Assembly: GCA_036971615.1 (NCBI GenBank) | Contig: JAYKKR010000044.1 | Span: 124,001 to 188,000, forward strand | DNA length: 64,000 nucleotides | Source: Amyloporia xantha | Taxonomy: Eukaryota; Basidiomycota; Agaricomycetes; Polyporales; Adustoporiaceae | Direction: 5' to 3' | Shown: positions 56,670-64,000 of the stretch, piece by piece | Numbering within the stretch: position 1 is the first letter of the stretch | How the letters are laid out: every line of letters starts with the position of its first letter | The notes under the pieces: generated by a model | The model's input: only the letters and a program-made list of their open reading frames with translations | Told to the model about the DNA's origin: nothing | Database searches by the model: none | Translations under genes and position numbers: made by a program

Positions 56670-58389
56670 ATGTCGGAACACGCAGACGAGCTAGGTGAGC
56701 ACATCATGTAGATATCCTCACGCCAACCTGCGCTCACTCCCCTCAGCCCGCCAAATACTAGACTTCGACTCCTCGCCCATCAGAGGTGATGCCCCTCGCC
56801 CTACCCTGGACTTCGAGTCCTCGCCCATCAGAGGGGATGTCCCTCGCCCAACTCTGGACTTCGAGTCCTCGCCCATCAGAGGGGATGTTCCTCGCCCAAT
56901 TCTGGATGTGGTGTCTTCGCCTTCGCCTTCGCCTTCACGCACTCTGCCACCAGCGCGTACGCTTGGCGATTTGTCCGCATCGCCATCGCCATCCCCGCCG
57001 CCGCTAAACTTTCGCTTTGCTATGTCGCCAACGCCTGACCTTGCCAACGTTCAGGGGGATCTGCACAACGTAGCACTCCTCTCGATATGCCGCCACCGCC
57101 GTCCGCGCCTACTTCAAAAAGACGTGTGGACCTCGTCTTCCCCCAATTAACGTCCCCTCAACTACGTAGGCCCACAATGCAGTCGGCATCTTCCCAAGAT
57201 ATAGATCTCTTCCGTCCATCGCTCAACATTTCGCCCTCACCGCCGAATACCTCGCTATCAAGACAACCGTTGGATTTCACCTCGCAATCGCGAATGCAGA
57301 CCTCACCTTTTAGATCCGCCCTGGACCTTTCGCCATCGCAGGTAAACACCCCGTTGCACCGTCCACAGCTTGACCTGGAGGCATCTCCAGAGCGAGTGCA
57401 CAGCGCCCAGCCTACCTTCGAGTCGCCTGTCCCTCATCGTGCACACCTCGACTTGTCGCCATCGCTGTCTCCAGTCCTCCAGCTCCCGCGATCAGCTGGA
57501 TCTCCCGGCCACTCCATCCCCAGGTATGTCCACACTCATGTTTTTAAACCTATTTCCTACTGACACTCCATTCCTCTACTATTGAAGATAGAGGCGCGCC
57601 TATGGATGGCGTCGTGGATGGCGGCGTGGACGGCGGCGTGGACGGCGGGATGGACGGCGGGATGGACGGCGCACTTGATCACGACCTTGCGCATAGCCAA
57701 GATGGCGATGTTGACATGGCGGATGAGCGCCTCATCCAACTCAATCGCCAGGTATTTTGCCTCGCTTTCTCTTGCCTTTGTGTTTGAATACTCATAGACA
57801 GTACCTTGACATTATAAATGAGGTGTTGGACGAGCACAACATACCCCGCGGTCCTCTGGTAAGTGAAAGCCCTCCATCGCCTTCATCGTCATGCTGATAC
57901 CACTCCAGGACTTGGAGGCACACCGTCAGCGGCTCAGAGACCGTGGCCAGGATCTCCCTCGTACCTTCGCCCTCGCTCCCATTCTGGATCACGACGAGGA
58001 CATCATTGACTCAAGTAAGTACAGCGAAATTCACCCTTTCACCATACTTAAATATGCAAAGAATTGGAGAATCCATACTTTGATGATGGCAGAGGCCACT
58101 CCCCCAATAGCGCCATGAACGCCATCGAGATTAAATTCGGTATGACACTGCGCTCGCAATTTGCCATTCGCTAAAGAAAACAATAGAAGGTTTTCCTCGC
58201 GAGCGCGAAAACTTGATGTTCCTTCAAGCGCAATCCCTGAGCGAGAGGTTACGACGTATAGAAGAGGACATCGACGTCGCCAACGCAATCTTGAAGCTGC
58301 ACCAGCCCATCAAATCCTTGCTCACAGCCAAGCCACCGCAGGACGGGACCACTGGGGTTGAAGCCATGATGTGGAATGGCGAGATATAA
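56670..58389 (+). CDS. SP-repeat coiled-coil protein of KDZ cassette (outer)
   Basis: The first exon MSEHADEL is followed by GTGAGC. The second carries three near-identical 51-base repeats encoding LDFESSPIRGDVPRP, then FRFAMSPTP-type motifs. Near 57080 the frame changes by one base, continuing as LNISPSPPNTSLSRQPLDF and similar. Then come a Gly-Asp repeat (DGGVDGGVDGGMDGG), a short exon LDIINEVLDEHNIPRGPL, DLEAHRQRLRDRGQDLPRTF, and a last exon with LRRIEEDIDVANAILKLHQP ending MMWNGEI. It is homologous to 11424-12538 and more distantly to 45033-46191. SPxxDF repeats could be phosphorylation or docking sites. Function unknown. Confidence 0.6.
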
Positions 58390-58589
58390 TTCGTTATACA
58401 GTATATACTCCGATGTCGTTGGCATCAAGGACAAAATGTAGTCACAGAATATTGAGTTGCTTTACCAATATACGCGAACACATGACCTGGCGGCGCCGAT
58501 ACCGCGCCATGAAAATACCATCCCAGTGGGCATACCAGGCCCATAAGCGCGGCGCGCCATGATGCGCGATATGAATACCACTGCATCCA

Positions 58590-59150
58590 CCATCGGCCGA
58601 CGCTACTTGAAGGCGATAATATACCACGGAAATATGGCGCACTCGGCCGCGCCGTGTCTAAAGGCTATATTATAGCCCTCGGCCGACGCTACTGGAAGGC
58701 GATAATATACCACGGAAATATGGCGCACTCGGCCGCGCCATGTCTACAGGCTATATTATACCCTCTCGGCCGACACTACTTGAAGGCGATAATATACCAC
58801 GGAAATATGGCGCACTCGGCCGCGCCGTGTCTAAAGGCTATATTATACCCTCTCGGCCGACACTACTTGCAGGCGAGAATATACCACAGAAATATGGCGC
58901 ACTCGGCCGCGCCGTATCTACAGGCTATATTATACCCTCTCGGCCGACGCTACTTGAAGGCGAGAATATACTACGGAAATATGGCGCACTCGGCCGCGCC
59001 GTATCTACAGGCTATATTATACCCTCTCGGCCGACCCTGCACTGCAGGCTATAGCGATGGCGTCGGCCGACGTCCGCTCTCCTTACTAAGTAATAAAAAT
59101 TTCACCCATATCTCTCCCTATAGAGTAGGCTATAGTGACTGTATGGTGTG
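58590..59150. repeat. Outer element: right subterminal and terminal repeats
   Basis: Five to six units of 86-88 bases contain ctcggccgacactacttg, aggcgataatataccac and atggcgcactcggccgcgcc, the inverse of 22470-23030. The terminal block follows from about 59060, with gtcggccgacgtccgctctc and ttcacccatatctctcccta, ending tgactgtatggtgtg. aaaaaag follows. Confidence 0.85.
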
Positions 59151-59157
59151 AAAAAAG

Positions 59158-59715
59158 CACCATCAAATTCTCAAAAATGCGCCATGCTCTGCAAAGCTGC
59201 GCTATGAGATATCCAAGAAAGCGCCATGCTTGGGAGAGCTGCACCATGCTTTGGAGAAGTGCGCCATGAGACTGTCAAAAAAGCGCCATCAAATTTGCAA
59301 AAAAGTGCCATGCTTTACAAAGCTGCACCATGAGATTCTCAAAAATGCGCCATGCTTTATAAAGCTGCCCCATGAGATTCTCAAAAATGCGCCATGCTTT
59401 ATAAAGCTGCACCATGAGAATCCCAACAAAGCGCCATGGTTGGGAGAGCTGCGCCATGCTTTGGAGAGCTGCACCATGAGACTGTCAAAAAAGCGCCATA
59501 AAATTCCCAAAAAAATGTGCCATGCTTTACAAAGTTGTGCCATGACATTCCCCCAAAAAGCGCCATGCTCTACCAAGCTGCGCCATGAGATTGTCAAAAA
59601 AGCGCCATGCTTTGGACAACTGTGCCATCAAATTCCCAAAAAAGCTGCGTGGTTTGCAGAGCTGTAGGATTAAATTCCCAACAAAGTGCCATGCTCTATC
59701 AAGCTGTGCCATGCT
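59158..59715. repeat. 42-base tandem array
   Basis: About 13 imperfect units of the type gcgccatgctttataaagct plus gcaccatgagattctcaaaa. Units alternate between tttggagagctg and tttacaaagctg variants. The first part of the array is at 22277-22380, left of the outer element. Frames through it are artefacts. Confidence 0.8.
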
Positions 59716-60075
59716 GAAATATAGCTAGAGTTTATGGTGCAGGCAGCTGTGCCCTGTCTGTAGGCTATATGATACACCTCGGCCATCCCTACATTGAAGG
59801 CCAGAATATACCACAATAATATGGCGCACTCAGCCGCGCCGTATCTGTAGGCTATATTATAGCCCTCGGCCGACACTACTTGAAGGCGAGAATATACCAG
59901 GGAAATATGGCGCACTCGGCTGCGCTGTATCTGCAGGCTATATTATAGCCCTCGGCCGACCCTTGACTGTAGGCTATAGCGAGGGCGTCGGCCGACATCC
60001 GCTCTCCTGACAAAGTAATAAGAATTTCACCCATATCTCTCCCTATAGAGTAGGCTATAATGACTGAATGGGCTC
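59716..60075 (-). mobile_element. Transposase-side end of a further KDZ-type element
   Basis: Three subterminal units with cctcggccatccc, ctcggccgacact and ggcgcactcggc lead into a terminal block (ggcgtcggccgacatccgct, ttcacccatatctctcccta). The tip is tgactgaatgggctc at 60075. The terminal repeat is closer to the outer element than to copies C1/C2. Outside it reads aggatta. No matching duplication was found at any CACACC tip in the window, so its partner end is missing or rearranged. Confidence 0.75.
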
Positions 60076-60756
60076 AGGATTATTGGGGTCAGCAACTCGG
60101 AGGCGGAAATGAATCATTCGTTCAATGACATTGGCAAAGTGGAGGCGGCGAATGGTGCGAGTGCGAGCCATGAGGAGACCTTCAATCTGGGCATCGAGTT
60201 CCTTTTGCATGCGGTCGAAGGCGAGGAGATGCAGGGAAAGCCAGCGATAGCGGATGATGTCGGCCTGAAGGTTGCGGTCACCGTCGGCCTCCACTGTTGC
60301 CCACAGGGCCTCTGCCTGAGGTCCAGAAGGTGCGTCAATGAAGTCGCGAAATCTGTTGTTGAATTCAGTGACTCGATGGAAAGAAGGATGACTTATGATG
60401 GGCAGAGCAACAAGCTCACTGGGAACATCTAGTTCGACTTGGTCGAGGTCCACCCTGTCGTAGACGACAGTGTAGTGCATCCGTCCATTAGACTCTACTC
60501 CTGGAAGAGGAGTTCGATCAAAAGGTCGTCGTGGTACGAGGTAGTCCAGGCCAGGGAGAGAGTTGTTGGAGAGAGCAGGAGATGGGTCGATGGACGGAGG
60601 GTCGGGGTTAGGTGGACGATACTCAGGTTCCAAATTCGCCAAGTACCTGAGACGTCCCGCGTCATCCAGACCCGGAGTAGGGATAGTGATGCGAATCTCA
60701 GGGGTGGCGGCACGAGGAGGGTTCCGCTGGGCGGCAGACTGGGATGGAGCATCCAT
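60055..60756 (-). CDS. Hypothetical protein next to gypsy pol, 3' end replaced by KDZ tip
   Basis: 233 codons from MDAPSQSAAQRN. The N-terminus is Pro-rich (TPEIRITIPTPGLDDAGRLR). A hydrophilic alpha-helical part follows: VVYDRVDLDQVELDVPSELV, FNNRFRDFIDAP, YRWLSLHLLAFDRMQKELDA, ARTRTIRRLHFANVIERMIH. The last five codons and TAG come from the KDZ terminal repeat, so the native C-terminus is lost. It may belong to the retroelement on the same strand (whose chromodomain ends 712 bases upstream) or be an independent gene. I do not recognise the family. Confidence 0.5.
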   Translation of the reverse strand: MDAPSQSAAQRNPPRAATPEIRITIPTPGLDDAGRLRYLANLEPEYRPPNPDPPSIDPSPALSNNSLPGLDYLVPRRPFDRTPLPGVESNGRMHYTVVYDRVDLDQVELDVPSELVALPIISHPSFHRVTEFNNRFRDFIDAPSGPQAEALWATVEADGDRNLQADIIRYRWLSLHLLAFDRMQKELDAQIEGLLMARTRTIRRLHFANVIERMIHFRLRVADPNNPEPIQSL

Positions 60757-60918
60757 GGCGAACGAAGGAGGATAGATAATACGAGTGAGGAAGATGGTAA
60801 GTAGTCCCTAGGAATGGTGTGGTGTAACAGATGAGCGATGGGGTAGTGATACCCAAAAAGGGCGTACAAGGGTGGAAAGGCGAAGTTGGAAGAAACGACG
60901 AAGGATACAATGTACAAA

Positions 60919-61209
60919 CTAATAGGTTGGCGGTGGCGGATGGTTAAGATTCTGAACTCTAATGCCCCCCTCTCTATCCTGCAGCACCAAAGGAGGTAGA
61001 TGGTGTTCGGTGAGTAGGTCGAGGGAATGCTGATGCAAAGCGCGGAGCTGGTTGTCGACGAGTTGTTGCTGGGTCTGGTATGAGTAAAGGACGAACCAGC
61101 CGGCAGCGGCGACGAGGATGCAGGCAGTGACGAGGACGACGAGGACGAGACCGAAAGAGAGGATGCCAAAGATGAGGAGGAGGACGGTTGGGTCGAGGGA
61201 GTAGGCCAT
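60919..61209 (-). CDS. Small single-pass membrane protein, hypothetical
   Basis: 96 codons from MAYSLDPTVL. A long hydrophobic stretch (about residues 8-44, VLVTACILVAAAGWFVLYSY at its end) predicts one or two membrane helices, followed by a hydrophilic tail (QTQQQLVDNQLRALHQHSLD) ending in PPPPTY. It lies between gypsy pol and the 60055-60756 frame on the same strand. I know no named family. Coding status is uncertain for a frame of this size. Confidence 0.4.
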   Translation of the reverse strand: MAYSLDPTVLLLIFGILSFGLVLVVLVTACILVAAAGWFVLYSYQTQQQLVDNQLRALHQHSLDLLTEHHLPPLVLQDREGGIRVQNLNHPPPPTY

Positions 61210-61281
61210 GGTGCTTTAATATAGTGAGAATCGAGGTGACGCAAAAGAACAAATCGCATAGGAAATACCAAAAACGACGAA

Positions 61282-61458
61282 TTAGTCCCAGGGAGTGGCA
61301 GTGTTGCTCGGAGTTCCCCAATTGGACTGATGAGGGGCTAGGGAAGTACGGCGGGTGATGGAGAATGAAGAGAGGAATATGGCAGTGATAAGTGCACTGA
61401 GGATGAACCCTAACAGGGCAGAGGAGAGTGCGACAAGAGCGATGATGATGAGAGACAT
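61282..61458 (-). CDS. Small hydrophobic ORF, hypothetical
   Basis: 58 codons from MSLIIIALVALSSALL, with a strongly hydrophobic first 30 residues and a short polar tail ending NTATPWD. It starts 10 bases after the pol stop on the same strand. Could be chance; noted because a second membrane-type frame follows at once. Confidence 0.3.
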   Translation of the reverse strand: MSLIIIALVALSSALLGFILSALITAIFLSSFSITRRTSLAPHQSNWGTPSNTATPWD

Positions 61459-61467
61459 GGCAGGAGA

Positions 61468-64000
61468 TCAAAATCCTGGCGCTTTTAACGCTCTGGGATG
61501 ATCCGCATGGAACTGCTCTAACTCCGCCCGTGCATTCTGCAAATTTCGCATGGGCTCCCAAGTATCGTCCGATGGAGAATATCCTTTCCATCGTACGAGA
61601 TAGTGGACCTTCCCACGGATTTTCTTGGATTCGAGGATGGATTCTACTTCGAATTCTTCGTGATCATCAACAATATCTGGCGGAGGTCGGACGAAGTTAG
61701 GACCGTGTTCTGGAGTCTCGTGGTAGCGCGCAAGAAGCTGCACGTGGAAGACTGGATGGATCTTCCAGGTCGGAGGTAGAACAAGCCGGTAAACTAATGG
61801 GGAAAGAACCTCAGCGACTTTGAAAGGGCCATAGCGACGAGGAGCTAATTTGGCTGATGGATGTGTGGTATGGATGTTCTTGCCATCAAGCCAGACCTTG
61901 TCGCCCTTCTCGAAAGGAAGGAAGTTCTGTTGGAAGGTTCTGTCGGCCATTACCTGAGAAGCTAACTTATGACTGGCCGAGATTTCTGCGCAAAGTTTCT
62001 CCAACTTCTCAAGCCTATTCTGATTGGAAGGTGCGAGGCTCGGAGTGACCGCAGGTACATGGGAACGGGGAGAATAGCCCATAAGAGCTTCGAATGGAGA
62101 ACAATGGATGGCGCTATGATACCGGTGATTGTGTGCAAATTCAGCGATGGGGAGGAGTTCAGCCCAATCTTCTCCTCGATGACTGCAAAAGATTCGAAGG
62201 TAGAGTTCTAGTTCTTGGTTAAGACGTTCAGTTCCTCCATCAGTCTGAGGATGGTAAGCGGTAGAAAGCGCTTGTTGGATTTTGAGCGCTTTGAGAAGTT
62301 CGGAAAACATCTTTGATGCGAACTGTGTGCCTCTATCCAAGATCAGTTTCTGGGGAAGTCCATAGTGTCAGAATACTTGGTCTTGATACAGGCTAGCGGT
62401 TTCTTCGGCTGTGCAGGTCTTCTTGCAGGGAATGAATACCACAGCTTTGGTTCCATCGTGATCAGAAACGACAAGGCACGAGTCAAATTCTTTTGATTCA
62501 GGAAGATCTGTGATGAAGTCCATGGATACGACTTGAAATGGTTCAGAATACTTCAGATCAATGGGTTGGGCCGGGATCTTCGGAGGATTAGTCACTGGCT
62601 TTGACATCTGGCAAACTGCACATCCAGTGATGTAGTTTCTGATGAATACACTGATGCCGGGCCACCAGTAATGCCGTTGGAGCAATTCCAGTGTTTTCCA
62701 TCGGCCCGGATGACCTGCAGTAGCTGAGTCATGGAAAGCACTCACAATTTTGCGACGTAGTGCGGGGTCTTTGGGAACATAGACGCGACCCTTGTAGGTC
62801 AAAAGATCGTCTTTGATTTCCCAGTCAGCTAGGTCACGAATAGGCTTTGGACTGTGTCCAGACAGTAAGGTCTTCAGAGCGGATTCGGCTTCGGGATCTC
62901 TGCTATTGCAGGACAGAATCTTTGATCGAAGCTCTGGGTCGTAGGTGAATTCGAAAGTGGTAGCACGAATGAATAAATCGTCCGGTAACAAAATAAGACG
63001 TTCGTCAAAGGGTTCCCCCCCAGTAGGGTCGTGGTCTACATGTCTAGACAGTGCATCCGACTTGCCCATCCTTGAGCCGGGGACGTGGCGCAGGGGTAAA
63101 CTCAAACATGGACAGGAAAAGACTCCATCGTGCTTGGCGTGGAGTGAGCCTTTGAGGCTCGCGGAAGTAGGTCAAGTTCTGGTGGTCGGTGAGGATCTCA
63201 AAGGGTCGCTCGGCACCCTCGAGATAATGTTTCCAGGCGCGCAGGGCACGGACAATAGCGAGGAGTTCATGGTCGTAGATCTCATAGTTGCGCTCGGCAG
63301 GGTTGAGTGATTGAGAAAGATAAGAGCAAGGATGCCACAGACCGTCAGAGTGCTGCTGTGACAGGACACCGCCGGTCGCAAACTTGGAAGCATCAGTTTT
63401 GACACGGTAGGGCAGCATGCGATCAGGTAAACGCAGCAGAGGAGCATTCATGAAGAGGTCTTTCAAGTCCAAGAAGGCTCGGTGCTGAGATGCAGTCCAG
63501 ACAAAGGGCTGCGTTTTCTGTGTGAGATCGAACAACGGACGCGCAATGGTGGAGTAGTCTCGAATGAAGCGTCGATAGAAATTAGCAAACCCTAAAAAGG
63601 ATTGGACTTGCTTCACCGTTGCTGGTGTGGGCCAATCAGCGATACCAGCAAGCTTGACTGGGTCCATCTTCACAAAGCCATTACCGAGGATGAGGCCGAG
63701 GAATTCGATCTGTTGGACATTGAAAATACACTTGTCAGGTTTCAGAAAAAGATCGCTGTCAATGAGTCGTTGCAGGATGCGACAGGTGCGCTCATGATGA
63801 GTAGCTAAGTCCAGGGAAAACCACAAGAAGTCATCCATGTAAATGAGAAGCCAGCCTTCTTTGATCATGTCGTCAAAGGTAGTGTTCATCATGGCTTGGA
63901 AGGAGGCTGGGGAGTTGCAAAGCCCGAAGAACATCACAGTGGGTTCAAAAAGGCCGTGGTTGGTAATGAAAGCGGCTTTCCATTCGTCCCCCTTCTTGAT
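61468..64000 (-). pseudogene. Ty3/gypsy chromovirus Pol (partial, with frameshift and stop)
   Basis: The window edge cuts the 5' part. From 63999 down: reverse transcriptase with GLCNSPASFQAMMN and the YMDD box (about 63830); RNase H (KTDASKFATGGVLSQQ, YEIYDHELLAIVRAL, DHQNLTYF); a one-base shift in a C run near 63098; integrase zinc finger (HDSATAGHPG ... CAVCQMSKP); integrase core (SMDFITDLPESKEFDSCLVV). A TGA at about 62369 interrupts the frame (one transition from CGA). Then LDRGTQFASKMFSELLKAL, FAHNHRYHSAIHCSPFEALM, and a C-terminal chromodomain (VESILESKKIRGKVHYLVRW, YSPSDDTWEP) to 61468. A chromodomain after integrase identifies the chromovirus clade. No LTR was identified. Confidence 0.88.

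Larger units (their letters stand above)
22381..59150 (+). mobile_element. Outer giant KDZ DNA transposon with six-gene cassette
   Basis: The left tip is GAGCCCATTCAGTCA and the right tip the reverse complement of CACACCATACAGTCACT. Inward of the first 15 bases the terminal repeats are nearly identical for about 170 bases. The target duplication is aaaaaag on both sides; the shared flank can be read slightly longer. Without the nested element it measures about 17.8 kb. Genes in order: W-rich protein (minus), KDZ transposase (plus, split), TET/JBP dioxygenase (minus), HMG-like protein (plus), Zn2Cys6 coiled-coil protein (minus), SP-repeat protein (plus). KDZ elements linked to TET/JBP genes are known from mushroom genomes (Iyer et al., 2014). 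The full cassette is what I read here. Confidence 0.9.

Noticed and set aside
22381..59150. Starship-type element
   Set aside because: No tyrosine-recombinase captain (DUF3435) is seen, and the ends, 7-base duplications and KDZ transposases explain mobility.
22381..59150. Helitron or Maverick/Polinton
   Set aside because: No Rep-helicase, protein-primed polymerase, capsid or packaging gene; terminal inverted repeats with 7-base duplications are present.
58654..59151. Open frames through outer subterminal repeats (similarly 6506-7081 and 22389-22577)
   Set aside because: They follow 86-base CGGCCGA repeat units with no conserved protein outside the repeat.
59230..59667. 145-codon frame in the 42-base array
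   Set aside because: Unit length divisible by 3 gives a long periodic frame; low complexity and no start context.
10859..60075. One very large inverted KDZ element spanning 10859-60075
   Set aside because: Tip types would fit, but flanks differ (cgactgc against aggatta) and terminal repeats are of different families; more likely two elements joined by rearrangement.
1..64000. tRNA, rRNA and bacterial-type signals
   Set aside because: I looked for cloverleaf ends with GGTTC boxes, rRNA cores and Shine-Dalgarno-led operons and found none. The only tRNA-like match is the copia primer site.

Overview
The window is fungal nuclear DNA, most likely from an agaricomycete basidiomycete. The signs are many short GT...AG introns of about 50 bases, KDZ-superfamily transposases with CxC cysteine clusters, fungal-type Zn(II)2Cys6 clusters, Ty1/copia and chromodomain Ty3/gypsy elements, and a fragment of an EST1/SMG-like host gene. 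Almost the whole window is mobile DNA, and I saw no bacterial signals. All coordinates, exon limits and counts were read by hand.

The main content is a nest of very large KDZ DNA transposons. An outer element (22381-59150, 36.8 kb including the inner one, about 17.8 kb without it) is flanked by aaaaaag. An inner element (28326-47272, 18.9 kb) sits inside the outer transposase gene and is flanked by agccacg. Despite diverged sequence, the two carry the same six-gene cassette in the same order and orientation: (1) a small W-rich protein, minus; (2) KDZ transposase, plus; (3) a TET/JBP-type 2-oxoglutarate/Fe(II) dioxygenase, minus; (4) a long protein with an HMG-box-like segment, plus; (5) a Zn2Cys6 coiled-coil protein, minus; (6) an SP-repeat coiled-coil protein, plus. 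The cassette is three divergently transcribed pairs. The two tips of each element differ in a constant way: GAGCCCATTCAGTCA lies at the transposase side and CACACC...CAGTCAC at the other. Subterminal repeats are built on CGGCCGA. Each element is also saturated with its own short CpG-containing motif: CGCGA/TCGCG in the inner, TGGCG/CGCCA in the outer.

Layout. 1-4559: a TA-flanked inverted-repeat element, simple repeats and a possible host-gene remnant. 4560-7179: the transposase-side end of a related KDZ element, abutting an EST1/SMG-like fragment (7180-8290). 8593-10497: an unplaced host-like gene on the minus strand. 10859-15715: an internally deleted KDZ derivative that keeps two divergent gene pairs. 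15716-22276: a foldback-type element split by a young, apparently intact copia element (16864-22208). 22381-59150: the nested pair. 59158-60075: a tandem array and the end of a further KDZ element that closes a minus-strand reading frame. 60055-64000: that frame, two small membrane-type ORFs and a decayed chromodomain gypsy pol running off the right edge.

Inference: the transposase mobilises the unit. The dioxygenase, Zn2Cys6 and HMG-like proteins may act on the element's own chromatin, for example by oxidising 5-methylcytosine at its dispersed CpG motifs. Several frames carry single-base shifts, often in homopolymers. These may be decay or sequencing error, so whether any copy is active cannot be judged here.
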